This document shows, piece by piece, positions 25,396-34,534 of a stretch of DNA of 64,000 bases. This DNA is from Alteromonas sp. BMJM2 (lineage in GTDB: Bacteria; Pseudomonadota; Gammaproteobacteria; Enterobacterales; Alteromonadaceae). The stretch covers positions 182,935 to 246,934 of the forward strand of contig NZ_JAPVOT010000004.1 of assembly GCF_027257845.1 (NCBI RefSeq), written 5' to 3'. Both the position numbers and the translations under genes were made by a program. The notes beneath the pieces were generated by a model. That model was given only the letters and a program-made list of their open reading frames with translations, ran no database searches and was not told the origin of the DNA. Within the stretch, counting starts at the first letter, position 1. Every line of letters begins with the position of its first letter.

Positions 25396-26587
25396 CAGTG
25401 ATTGAGTTACTTGGCTCGGTAAACCATACAGGGCCGGCGTCAGTGACATAGAAATGATCTTCTAAACGAATGCCAAACTCACCGGGCACAACAATCATAG
25501 GCTCGTTGCTAAAACACATACCGGGCGCTAGTTGATGAGGGTTGTCTTTAACTAAATAAGGCCATTCATGGATGTCCATCCCAATACCATGACCCGTGCG
25601 GTGAGGCAATCCAGGCAGCGTATAATCTGGCCCTAAGCCTTCAGCTTCTAAGCTGTGCCTAGCAGCTGCATCTACGTCGCCGCATGTGCTTTCCACCGTT
25701 GCCGCATTAAACGCCGCTATTTGCGCTTGTTTCTCACTGTTCCACAGCAGCCTTTGCTTTGCACTTGGCTCGCCAAAACAATAGGTTCGCGTAATATCTG
25801 ATAGGTATCCATGCAGCTTGCAGCCAGTATCGATTAAAACAAGATCGTTGGCTTTTAAAACCTGAGGATCTTTAACCCCATGTGGAAATGAGGTGGCCTT
25901 GCCAAACAAAACGATACAGAAATAACTTCCACTTGCACCCACTTTCCTGTGGGCTTCGTTGATGAAGGCTTCTACTTCCGTAGTTGTCATTCCTTCTTTG
26001 AGCATACTTGCGGTTGCCTTGTGAACCGCTAACGTCATATCCATGGCTCGCTGAATAAGCGCTAGCTCATGAGGCGATTTTTGCATTCGGCAATGGGCAG
26101 ACACTTCGCTACCATTAATTATTTCAATGGTATTAGGCAAGGCTTTACTGAACCCATCCACAATGAAAAACTGTGTTGATTCGTCGACAGCAATCTTGCT
26201 GCCATTCGCGGTATCAATGTCACTCAGTAGCTTTGCGAATAAGGCGTAGGGGCTCTCGTGCTCTTGCCAACCTTCTATGTGTCCAGCAATAAGCTTACGC
26301 TCTTCTAAGGAATCAATCTCAAAGGTCGGGGCAATATAAACAACGTCTCCACGAGCTGGCAATATGGCGCCAACCAAGCGCTCGCTGGCGTACCACTGCA
26401 TTCCAGTAAAATAGGCTAAATTAGTACCCGCATTGAGATAAAGTGCAGCTATATTATTGGCCTGCATATAGCGCTGCGCTTTTTCAATTCTACTTGTGTG
26501 CTCTGAAACAGAAGGTTGTTCCATATCTGTTGTCATGTCGCGCAGTGTTGCTAGTGCTTCTTGCTGAGTTTTTCCGCCAATTTGCAT
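25379..26587 (-). CDS. M24 family metallopeptidase (Xaa-Pro peptidase-like)
   Basis: 402 residues. N-terminal creatinase-like domain (about 40-165) and a C-terminal pita-bread catalytic domain (about 175-395). Metal ligands are visible: Asp in LVLIDTGCKLHGYLSDITRT (two aspartates), His in HRTGHGIGMDIHEW, Glu in FSNEPMIVVPGEFGIRLED (two glutamates). Such enzymes remove the N-terminal residue before proline from short peptides in the cytoplasm. The physiological substrate cannot be fixed. It stands alone between divergent or same-strand single genes. Confidence 0.9.
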   Translation of the reverse strand: MQIGGKTQQEALATLRDMTTDMEQPSVSEHTSRIEKAQRYMQANNIAALYLNAGTNLAYFTGMQWYASERLVGAILPARGDVVYIAPTFEIDSLEERKLIAGHIEGWQEHESPYALFAKLLSDIDTANGSKIAVDESTQFFIVDGFSKALPNTIEIINGSEVSAHCRMQKSPHELALIQRAMDMTLAVHKATASMLKEGMTTTEVEAFINEAHRKVGASGSYFCIVLFGKATSFPHGVKDPQVLKANDLVLIDTGCKLHGYLSDITRTYCFGEPSAKQRLLWNSEKQAQIAAFNAATVESTCGDVDAAARHSLEAEGLGPDYTLPGLPHRTGHGIGMDIHEWPYLVKDNPHQLAPGMCFSNEPMIVVPGEFGIRLEDHFYVTDAGPVWFTEPSNSITEPFND

Positions 26588-26743
26588 GAAATGTTTGCCT
26601 CGTTACGTCAAATGCAGTGTGGCTAATCTACATGATTGGTAACGGTGCCGATAGGAAAACGCTATAGAGGACAGAATGAAAAAGATAAAACAATGGAAAC
26701 TGGTTTTCACAACACGTTTTTATTGCGCTGGTTATTAAAGCGG

Positions 26744-27277
26744 TTATAAATCAGGTTTTGATGGGCTTTTTGCAAGTAATTCTGAGCTTACATCATCGTC
26801 GCATTGGTGCAGCGTTAATGTGGGTGGCGACATTTGAATACCAAATGGTGCTGCTCTGCCCAACACTTCCATTCCGAGGATATTGTGCTGATTGTCCATT
26901 ACAGCCACCTTTACATTATCAAAATGACAGTCTGCACTTAACGCCAATGTAGGTATGGTGTAAAGCTTCACCTTGTGCTTTTTACCGTTCGCTAGTTTAG
27001 CAATGACCACGCCTTCTTCAGTCACATTTTGCTGAGCTGCAAAAACCTTAAACGTAGCCTTATTCAAAATAGTGAGGGAAGAGCCAGTATCAATGAGGTA
27101 GTTGAATTCGCGCTTGTCCGCATCAAAACTTTGTAAGTACAAGGTTCCGCCACTGCTGCTTGTTAACGAAAACGAATTGGCGTTAGCCACACTAGTGCTC
27201 AATATATTGCCTGTGAATACTGCAATAAAGATCGTCAACAAGGTGCTTAGTGAAAGGCGCTTAGTGTGTATTTTCAT
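26744..27277 (-). CDS. Exported retropepsin-like aspartic protease
   Basis: 177 residues. Signal peptide at the N-terminus (hydrophobic 10-30, ending near VANA-N). The mature part is a single aspartic-protease lobe of the retropepsin type: LIDTGSSLTIL with catalytic Asp63, a flap-like segment, and ILGMEVLGRAAPFGIQM near the C-terminus. One lobe only, so it should act as a dimer. Two cysteines (ADCHFDN and LHQCDDD) could stabilise it outside the cytoplasm. Substrates unknown. The next gene on the right, on the other strand, encodes an exported repeat protein rich in PPF motifs (see findings). Confidence 0.82.
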   Translation of the reverse strand: MKIHTKRLSLSTLLTIFIAVFTGNILSTSVANANSFSLTSSSGGTLYLQSFDADKREFNYLIDTGSSLTILNKATFKVFAAQQNVTEEGVVIAKLANGKKHKVKLYTIPTLALSADCHFDNVKVAVMDNQHNILGMEVLGRAAPFGIQMSPPTLTLHQCDDDVSSELLAKSPSKPDL

Positions 27278-27579
27278 ATATCGTAATTAGCTTCATTCGC
27301 AGCAATGAATGGTATGAAGATAAACACAGCAATAACGAAGCCAAATAATAAGCCTATGATTTTGCGATAGTTACTTTATTTTTCAATAACGCATCGCACC
27401 AGCAGCGTGCAAAAGAGCACATAAAACGTGCACTCCCCTTGTTTGTTGATAAAGCCTTTTTGCTATTACCTTCTTAACTGATAGCTTTTAGCTATCGCGA
27501 GATGGGGTTATTTTTTTGTCATCAAAAGTTAGACTTTAGACGTACAAATCAGTGATTATTCGCAAAACGAGGGTTTATC
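27278..27579. other. Divergent promoter region
   Basis: 302 bases between the protease gene (-) and the PPF-repeat gene (+). It contains a perfect short stem GATAGCT-TTT-AGCTATC at 27480-27496 about 85 bp before the PPF gene, a possible operator or leader hairpin. No other structure seen. Confidence 0.5.
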
Positions 27580-27945
27580 ATGAAAAAACGTTTATTACCT
27601 CTTTTAATGCTATCTTCGATAGCCGCTGTACCGTTCGCTACTGCTGTTGCCAACGAAGGCGCAGACAATACTAGCGTAACAAAAATGATTATTGTGGATC
27701 GTACTGGCAAGCCGCCATTTGAGCGTAGGCTTGTTGAAGTACAGGAGCACGATGTGGCTCAGTTTGAAATGCTAGGTGCCGCCACTGAATGTGAAAATAG
27801 AATAAGCGTGGACATGCGCGGTAAGCCGCCATTTAAACGCTCAGTCGAATGCATTCCAGTTATTGACGTTGCTCAATTTGAAACCATTGAAGAGAACAGC
27901 AGTTCAACCAACTTTAGCGGTCATCCTCCATTCAAACGCCGTTAA
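27580..27945 (+). CDS. Small exported protein with 38-residue PPF repeats
   Basis: 121 residues. Signal peptide 1-25 (ending AVANE). The mature chain has a period of exactly 38 residues: GKPPFERR at 43-50 and GKPPFKRS at 81-88; DVAQFE at 58-63 and 96-101. A third motif GHPPFKRR forms the very C-terminus (114-121). One cysteine lies in each repeat linker (71 and 91). I know no named family for it. The basic, proline-aromatic motif could bind a membrane or partner, or mark peptide units for cleavage at RR sites. Followed by a strong terminator and a convergent ToxR-like regulator gene. Confidence 0.8.
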   Translation: MKKRLLPLLMLSSIAAVPFATAVANEGADNTSVTKMIIVDRTGKPPFERRLVEVQEHDVAQFEMLGAATECENRISVDMRGKPPFKRSVECIPVIDVAQFETIEENSSSTNFSGHPPFKRR

Positions 27946-27968
27946 TAGCCTATCGGCTATGTGAACTT

Positions 27969-27997
27969 AAAGCGGTGTCAATCTGACACCGCTTTTT
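27969..27997. terminator. Strong bidirectional terminator
   Basis: A 12-bp perfect stem AAAGCGGTGTCA with a 3-nt loop ATC is followed by extra T. It serves the PPF-repeat gene; the stop codon of the convergent regulator gene lies inside it (27978). Confidence 0.88.
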
Positions 27998-30452
27998 CAA
28001 ATCTGTCTTTAAACCCAGTCCGCTTTGCCCATACTGGGTAAGCATTAATAAACGTCGTCATCGCTTTGCTAATATTAGGCTCCGATTGAGAAGAAAGCTG
28101 AAGTAGTGCTAACGCAGCCTCCGCGTTTTGGCTATTTACCATTGGGTTAACGGTGTTTAGCGATGGGAAATGGGCGCGGATAACATCAAAGCCAACACTT
28201 TCTTGCTGTGTCGCTATGTATCCCTCGGTAAGCATTGGAATAACACTGAATGCTTGCGTCTGCTTTTGGAGAAGCGGCTCCATAAGCGCGATATCTGTAT
28301 TGCTAATCGCTTCCCTCTCTAGCCTGTCTCCATGGGTTTTCCAGAACCTGGCCGTAGTGGTATCGCCTAGCAATGAGGCGGTATGGGTAAACCACTGATT
28401 CGCTTTATTTGCATTACCCTGCACTGAATAAAGCGTGCCAAGGTATGCGGCGTTAATCGTTGAAAATGGATCGATGGTCAAACAGGCTTCCATAACATCG
28501 ATGGCGTCATTATTGTTGCCCTGTAATGCTAGCACCCTAGCCTTCCACACATAAGCCCATGTGTAAGCGCTATCTAACTCCAATGCGTTATCGAGCGCGG
28601 CCAGCGCCTGCGTCGTTTCACCTCGCCAATAATGAACAATAGCAAGGTTAACATTCACCCACGGTGATAGAGGCTCTATCTCACGAGCTTGTTTTGCAAA
28701 TGACAGCGCTCTATCGGGTGATAGCTGCGCTAGCGCCAACTCTGAATGTAAGTAAAGACTGGTTGCATTGTTTGCATCCTCGCTAAGCACACGATTTAGC
28801 GAGGAAGCTGCTTTTTTAAAGTCAAAACTTAAAGTTGCCAAAATAGCTGTGGCATTATGGGCATTAGCGTCGCTTGGGTTTAAACGCAGTGCATTATCAA
28901 TAGCAGCCCTTGCCTTAGGCAACGCCTGCTCTTGAGGTATATATAAATCATAAAAATTATACCGCGCATAAATGTACGCAAGACTGCCATAGGCAGCAGA
29001 AAACGCAGGGTCGTAATTAACGGCGTCTAAAAACGCTGTTTCTGCTTTGCTAAACCACTCGCTGGTAGTACCATTCATCCACCAATAGGTGCCTTTTAGA
29101 TATGCTTGGTAAGCAGCAGCATTTGCGGTGATCCCTGCCTTTATTGGCGCCTTAGATGAAGAGTGGCTGCTGGAAACCTGCGCAATAATTGCATTGGAAA
29201 TTTCAAGCTGCACTTTTAGTAAATCATTGTTAGTGACATCAAACTGAGCGGTCCATAAGGCTTTGTCTTCAAACGGAGCAATCAGTCGAACAGATATTCT
29301 AAAGCTTTGGTTAATACGCCTGACGCTTCCCTCAAGGGCATAATTTACGTTTAAGGCCGTGGCAATGTCAGCGAGAGAAAGTCCTTTCTTGGTCAACGCC
29401 AAAGTAGAGTATCGCGAAGGCACGTTAAAGCCAGGAGTCGTAGACAAGCTCGAAATTATTTCCTCGGTAAGCCCAAGTGAAATATACGACGAGTCGGTAT
29501 CATCTGAAATCTGGCTAAAAGGCAGTATTGCAATAGAATTGCTCTCAAGCGACGATTGCTTGGTGCTGTCTACCAACGGGTTATCACTCCCTGTGAATAC
29601 CCATGTGATAGCGGTTGCGATAACAGCAACCACCAGCACACTAGCTAGCAACCAAAACCTCTGGTTCTTTTTTAATGTACTCTTCTGTATAGAATGATGA
29701 GCGCTTTGGCGAGTGCTTTGATGAGAGCTTTGACGTTGGCTTTTTCCGCTTTTCACAGAAGACTCTTCGGCCTTCTCACTGTTGGGCGCCGACTCAGTAT
29801 TCGCAGCGCTCTCTGGTTTTTCTATACTTTCCGTTTGGCCTGCGGCTGAGTCTGTGCTTAAGCCAATGATGGAGTCTCTGCTTGAGTCTTTATTTGCATC
29901 TTCATTTATAAGTGAAGGGCTGCCTTCGATAGATGCAGTTGCAGACTTTTGGTTTTGGTTTCTGTTTAGGCCTGGGTTTTGGTCCAGGCTTTGGTTCAGG
30001 CTTTGGTCGGCAGTGTTGCCACTGGTTTCAGCATTAATGTTAACTGCTGCTTGCGCCGTTGGGGTAATTGAAGAGGACTTATTTGCAGACGGCGTATTTG
30101 AAAGCTGATTATTCGAAGAGCTCATAGCGGCTGATAGCTCAACAGGCGTTACCGTAAGCTTATAGCCTAGTTTGGGAATGGTTTTGATCAGCCGCTTCGA
30201 TTTATTATCGTTTAGCGCATGACGCAACTGAGAAATAACCCGTGACAGAGCTTCATCAACAACAATTCGTTCTCCCCACACCACCTTGTGCATGTGCTCT
30301 CTACTCACTGCCTCAGGTGCATGTTCTGCCAAAACTTTTAACACTTTTATACATTTCGGCTCAATTTTCACAGTGCTATCGTCGCCGGAGATCGTATTAT
30401 CCGCGGTATTAACAATATAATTTTCAATACTAAATAGCGTAGACGGCACCAA
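27978..30452 (-). CDS. ToxR/CadC-like membrane one-component regulator with TolB-like and TPR regions
   Basis: 824 residues. An OmpR-type winged helix at 1-105 (EHMHKVVWGERIVVDEALSRVISQLRHAL, then KTIPKLGYKL) for DNA binding. A long low-complexity linker rich in Ser, Gln and Asn (about 106-260). One transmembrane helix at about 266-287. The periplasmic part begins with a TolB-like domain (IAILPFSQISDDTDSSYISLG and ALEGSVRRINQSFRISVRLI, about 305-425) and continues with TPR repeats to about residue 760. The family senses a periplasmic condition and activates genes directly from the membrane. The nearby small exported proteins (PPF repeat, TPR) are candidate targets but no shared site was found. 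Confidence 0.87.
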   Translation of the reverse strand: MVPSTLFSIENYIVNTADNTISGDDSTVKIEPKCIKVLKVLAEHAPEAVSREHMHKVVWGERIVVDEALSRVISQLRHALNDNKSKRLIKTIPKLGYKLTVTPVELSAAMSSSNNQLSNTPSANKSSSITPTAQAAVNINAETSGNTADQSLNQSLDQNPGLNRNQNQKSATASIEGSPSLINEDANKDSSRDSIIGLSTDSAAGQTESIEKPESAANTESAPNSEKAEESSVKSGKSQRQSSHQSTRQSAHHSIQKSTLKKNQRFWLLASVLVVAVIATAITWVFTGSDNPLVDSTKQSSLESNSIAILPFSQISDDTDSSYISLGLTEEIISSLSTTPGFNVPSRYSTLALTKKGLSLADIATALNVNYALEGSVRRINQSFRISVRLIAPFEDKALWTAQFDVTNNDLLKVQLEISNAIIAQVSSSHSSSKAPIKAGITANAAAYQAYLKGTYWWMNGTTSEWFSKAETAFLDAVNYDPAFSAAYGSLAYIYARYNFYDLYIPQEQALPKARAAIDNALRLNPSDANAHNATAILATLSFDFKKAASSLNRVLSEDANNATSLYLHSELALAQLSPDRALSFAKQAREIEPLSPWVNVNLAIVHYWRGETTQALAALDNALELDSAYTWAYVWKARVLALQGNNNDAIDVMEACLTIDPFSTINAAYLGTLYSVQGNANKANQWFTHTASLLGDTTTARFWKTHGDRLEREAISNTDIALMEPLLQKQTQAFSVIPMLTEGYIATQQESVGFDVIRAHFPSLNTVNPMVNSQNAEAALALLQLSSQSEPNISKAMTTFINAYPVWAKRTGFKDRFEKAVSD

Positions 30453-30688
30453 GCGACCTCATTTCAAAAAACATAAATAATTGAATTATTTGAACTAAAA
30501 CAGAAAAATAATGAACATTAGGTTTTCATTAGAAAGAAATTTGTTCGTTATTATCTTTTCATCATGTAATTAAATCGAATTTCACTATTCTCCACCCATC
30601 GTTTAACAAAACGTTAACCAGCGTCTGACTCACGGCAACGCGATTAGACTAAAAGCAATTCAACTAGCGCGACAAGTGGAAAATTATC

Positions 30689-31150
30689 ATGACTAAACTT
30701 TTAACCCTAGCAGCCACACTTCTTTTTGCGACTACTGCGTTAGCGCAAAACAACAATAACGTTTATAAGCTTCGTACTACTGTGGAAAATGTGTACGGCG
30801 TTCAGGAAATAGAGAACGGCAATTATACAGATGGCATTCGCAAATTAAATGCGCAACTCGCGCGCACTACGGTAATGACCAAGCAGGCTCCACTGCACAC
30901 AAACCTATGTGTGGCACACATCGCAACAGGCAATTTAGAAGCAGCCCAAACCCATTGCGCAAGGGCCGTTGACCAGTCAGGTAATAAGAGTATCGCCCTA
31001 AATAACCTAGCAGTGTTGAATTGCTTAGAAAACAAAGCCACGCTGTGTGTTGAGAACTTCGAGCGTTCGGTTGCAGCTAATAAGCTCAACCGCTTCTCAT
31101 CAAATAACCTAACGCTTGCGAATACTCGCCTTCAAATTTCTAAAAACTAA
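30689..31150 (+). CDS. Small exported TPR protein
   Basis: 153 residues. Signal peptide ends at ALA-Q (about residue 19). The mature part has two to three TPR-like helix pairs (GIRKLNAQLARTT, NLCVAHIATGNLEAAQTHC, ALNNLAVLNCLENKATLC). Three or four cysteines at repeat boundaries suggest disulfides in the periplasm. TPRs mediate protein contacts; the partner is unknown. It sits divergent from the ToxR-like regulator whose periplasmic half also carries TPRs, so the two may interact or be co-regulated (inference). Confidence 0.8.
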   Translation: MTKLLTLAATLLFATTALAQNNNNVYKLRTTVENVYGVQEIENGNYTDGIRKLNAQLARTTVMTKQAPLHTNLCVAHIATGNLEAAQTHCARAVDQSGNKSIALNNLAVLNCLENKATLCVENFERSVAANKLNRFSSNNLTLANTRLQISKN

Positions 31151-31211
31151 CACAAGGTTTTGTTCTTGACTTGAGTAAGCCTATGTAGAACAAAGCGTAA
31201 AGCAACAGCAT

Positions 31212-31241
31212 AAGGCAATGGCGTAAGTCATTGCCTTTTTT
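31212..31241 (+). terminator. Intrinsic terminator of the TPR gene
   Basis: AAGGCAATG, 8-nt loop, CATTGCCTT followed by TTTT. Perfect 9-bp stem with a clear U-tract. Confidence 0.88.
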
Positions 31242-31298
31242 GAGCGTTAAAACACCAACTTAACATACACTTTTAAAATGCAGCATTAAAGCACGGGC

Positions 31299-32417
31299 CT
31301 ACAGTGCGGACTTCCAGGCTTTCTCAGGCAGCAAATAAAGCCCGCTTTGATGTGTCGAGCCCTCGCCTACAATATGCCCTATGCCTGACGCCATCACAGC
31401 CAGTGTGACATCAAACGCATTCAGGCTGTCGCCGTAACCTGCCGTTAAGTTAAACATAGAGCCATCTGCTAATAAGAAGATGGTTTTGTCTTTAAGCTTA
31501 TACGCATTGACATAAGGCATGGGCTCGCTGTGACTGCTATTGTCTTTTAGATAGGCAACGTCAATCTCTTTAGCCACATGACCCACATTTAAGATAAACG
31601 AGTTATCTTTCATGGTATCTAAATGCCTAGCGCCAATAACCCCTTCAGCGCCTGTTGCCGTGGCAATGATGTCAGCGTCTTTAACCGCTTCTTTTAAATC
31701 TACCACCGGCCAGCCGTCATATTTTGCCTGCAGCGCTCGAGCTTGATCCAACTCTGCAACCTGAACTTGTGCCCCAAATGCTTTGGCTGACGCCGCCACA
31801 CCTTGGCCAACTAAACCGTAACCGACTACTACCACTACTTTTTCGTGCAGCGTGAGATGTGTGGTTTGAAAAAAGGTTTGCCAGGCGCTAAGCCCTACCA
31901 TGTGCCGATTATGCAGCCCCTCTTTCACGGGTAAGTCGTCCCAGTTAAATATAGGGTAGCGTGGTGCCATACCGTTTAAACGACTAATACCAGAGCCTGT
32001 GGCTTCCAAACCCGCTTTTATAGTGGGCGTAGACTCTCCTTTGTCGGCATTGTCATGTAAGCGAGTGGTGAGATCTGCGCCCATTTCGCATAAATGTGTG
32101 GGCTGCCAGTTCAAGGCTTTATCGAAGGACGCCGACCACTCAGCCTCGCTCATATCACGCCATGCATGTGCTTTTGCACCCTTTTTAACTAAGTAATTTA
32201 CCACGTCGTCTTGAACGGTGGTGGGATTACAGGTTGTTAAAAATATCTCGCACCCCTGCGATAGCAGCCCCTCAACTAAAGGAGCCATTTTTAAGTCAAG
32301 ATGCATATTACAGGCTAGTTTTACATTGCTTAAATCGGGTAATGAAGAGACAGCTCGCTTGGTACGAGGCATGTGAAGGCTTGCCCAGTCTAGCTCGGCT
32401 TGAAAATTTTGATACAT
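31299..32417 (-). CDS. Divergent adenosylhomocysteinase-like protein
   Basis: 372 residues from the ATG at 32417; an in-frame start 11 codons upstream is less likely. The chain matches S-adenosylhomocysteine hydrolase from the substrate domain (TCNPTTVQDDV, EMGADLTTRLH) through the NAD-binding fold (VVVGYGLVGQGVAASAKAFGAQV, ILNVGHVAKEIDV). Several catalytic residues of true hydrolases are changed. The loop EETTTG reads EATGSG, the Lys-x-x-x-Asp pair reads KEGLH with His for Asp, the GMGHPSF segment is lost, and the C-terminal KPDHYRY is absent. The protein is also shorter than the usual 430-470. It probably binds NAD but may act on another nucleoside or be regulatory. Confidence 0.78.
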   Translation of the reverse strand: MYQNFQAELDWASLHMPRTKRAVSSLPDLSNVKLACNMHLDLKMAPLVEGLLSQGCEIFLTTCNPTTVQDDVVNYLVKKGAKAHAWRDMSEAEWSASFDKALNWQPTHLCEMGADLTTRLHDNADKGESTPTIKAGLEATGSGISRLNGMAPRYPIFNWDDLPVKEGLHNRHMVGLSAWQTFFQTTHLTLHEKVVVVVGYGLVGQGVAASAKAFGAQVQVAELDQARALQAKYDGWPVVDLKEAVKDADIIATATGAEGVIGARHLDTMKDNSFILNVGHVAKEIDVAYLKDNSSHSEPMPYVNAYKLKDKTIFLLADGSMFNLTAGYGDSLNAFDVTLAVMASGIGHIVGEGSTHQSGLYLLPEKAWKSAL

Positions 32418-32525
32418 GGATGATGTCCACCGAAAGAAAAGAGAAAGCATACGCTAGAACAGTGATGTTCAACAATGGGACAAACACATAAAACCGTGGA
32501 TATTTACGAAAAGATAAGAACCTTT

Positions 32526-34349
32526 TTACGCGCTTACCTGTACGCAATTCCTACCATTTTGTTTTGCCAGATAAAGCGCATTGTCAGCGACTTTTATGAG
32601 TTTCTCTATTTTGCTATCGCCAGCTTGATCGGGATTGAAAGCCGCAACACCAATACTGGTAGTCACTGTAGTAATGGATTCACTGGTTACCTCTTTTACA
32701 CTCAAACGCAGGGTTTCTGCGAGTGCTTTGGCATCACTCTCACTGGTGTCTGGCAAAAATAGTAAAAACTCTTCTCCTCCCCATCGAAAAACCAAATCAG
32801 AGCTGCGTACTCTCGCCTTGATAGTTTTGGCAACTAACTCTAGAACACCGTCACCTGCGTCATGTCCAAATTCGTCGTTAATTTGTTTAAACCAATCTAA
32901 GTCGATTAATACAATCGACATGCGCTGCTTTTTACGAACGCCCAGCTCCCAGATAGGATACACCAATTGCGTAAATGCTCTGCGGTTATACAGGTTAGTG
33001 AGAGGATCGATTCTAGACGTAAATTCTGCGCTTAACCGAGCTTTATATACTTCTTTAAAATTAAACCCTAAGGAAACTGACAGTAGGGACATTTCCAGCA
33101 GCATACCAAGCTCTATACCTCTAAATGCCCACTGTGAGTAGGGCACAACGCCCCATGTTGCCAAGCTCGATACCGTCGCACCGCCAGTGCCAAGTGCAAT
33201 TGCCGGCACAAAAAACGCCGCTAACACATTGCCGTTTTTGTAACACATCACGCCAATAAGAAGCATCCACAACGACAGCGTGGTTAAAATAACCAGCTGC
33301 GCCATAATGGCAAATTGCTGACTACCATAGGCCAGCATAACCACGGCTAAGGCAAGCAACCCTGCGTATATGTATTTGCGTTTGGCAAACAGCGAGGGTA
33401 AGTACTTCTTAACATTTAAAAACTCAATAGTGAAAGTTACACCTGCGGTTATGTAACACAGCATAAGAGTGGGCATGAGCCACTGCTGCACCGTTGGCAT
33501 TTCACCCCAAAGCCACCAGTAACCATGACCGGTATAAGTGAAATTAAAGGCAGTAAAAGCGAGTAGATAGCAGGAATAAAGTAAGTATCTACGCTCTCTG
33601 AGGTAGGTGTAAAGCACCAAGTTATACACCAGTAAAATAAGTAAGGCACCATATAAAAAACCATAAAAATAGGCATTTTCAAGCATGACACTTTGCTTCG
33701 ATTTTTCACTACAGAGGTAGATTGGAATTGTCATTGGATCTTGAGAGATGAAGCGAAACAACACATACGTATTGCCTGGTGCAAAGACATGACTAACCGA
33801 GGGCATTCTAGCGTTGTATGTACGCCCGCTTATCGCCTCAGTGTCGCCTAGCGACTCCTGCCTCACTATTTCATTACCGGAAATAAAAAAGATATCGACG
33901 ACATCTAGCCACGCATTGTCAATTTCGATAACGCTGGATAACCCGCCATCCGTGGTTGTATCCGCTTGAATAGGTAATACAGCCCACAGCACCTCTTCAG
34001 TAAAACCAAAACTCACTCGATTAGCGGTGTTTTCAATGAATTCACCGTCATTGAATGCCGTCAGCGCTTGTTGAGCGGTAGTAATAGTATTGTCAGGCTT
34101 ACTTAAAAAGAGTTTATTGTTCACCAGAGAGCGGTGATCGTCGGAGGATGAAATAACTACAAACTGACTGTCGGCGCTACTTTTGGTTTCGGTATCGGTG
34201 TTTAAGTTAGAGTTAAAGCTAGAGCTTGTATCACTATTGATACTATTAGGCTGAGCAGAGGCATACCACGAGATATACCCACAAACGAAATAAATCATTA
34301 TTGTGAAAAAGGCGCGGACCCCCTTCAACCTATTTTGCTGGCTCACCAT
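32526..34349 (-). CDS. 7TM-DISM sensor diguanylate cyclase
   Basis: 607 residues. N-terminal signal or anchor, a periplasmic 7TMR-DISMED2 sensor domain (about 65-215), seven transmembrane helices (about 220-420), and a cytoplasmic GGDEF domain (about 440-607) with active GGEEF and the RxxD inhibitory site (RSSD) five residues upstream. Makes cyclic di-GMP in response to a periplasmic ligand, probably a carbohydrate or other small molecule bound by the DISMED2 domain. Start ATG has AGGGAAGT in front. Single gene, about 110 bases from the adenosylhomocysteinase-like gene on the same strand. Confidence 0.92.
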   Translation of the reverse strand: MVSQQNRLKGVRAFFTIMIYFVCGYISWYASAQPNSINSDTSSSFNSNLNTDTETKSSADSQFVVISSSDDHRSLVNNKLFLSKPDNTITTAQQALTAFNDGEFIENTANRVSFGFTEEVLWAVLPIQADTTTDGGLSSVIEIDNAWLDVVDIFFISGNEIVRQESLGDTEAISGRTYNARMPSVSHVFAPGNTYVLFRFISQDPMTIPIYLCSEKSKQSVMLENAYFYGFLYGALLILLVYNLVLYTYLRERRYLLYSCYLLAFTAFNFTYTGHGYWWLWGEMPTVQQWLMPTLMLCYITAGVTFTIEFLNVKKYLPSLFAKRKYIYAGLLALAVVMLAYGSQQFAIMAQLVILTTLSLWMLLIGVMCYKNGNVLAAFFVPAIALGTGGATVSSLATWGVVPYSQWAFRGIELGMLLEMSLLSVSLGFNFKEVYKARLSAEFTSRIDPLTNLYNRRAFTQLVYPIWELGVRKKQRMSIVLIDLDWFKQINDEFGHDAGDGVLELVAKTIKARVRSSDLVFRWGGEEFLLFLPDTSESDAKALAETLRLSVKEVTSESITTVTTSIGVAAFNPDQAGDSKIEKLIKVADNALYLAKQNGRNCVQVSA

Positions 34350-34534
34350 ACTTCCCTAAAACAGCCGATGAATGAAATTTACTCTTTTTATAATAATTTG
34401 TGAATATTTTTTGTATTGATAAGTTAATTTAAGAGAAAATTAAGTACGGGCTCACCCACTTTCCTCGAGAAAACCCTCGTGCAGGACAAAATTTTGATAC
34501 TCTAATTAACACTGTCGATCACTCAATTTAGCCA

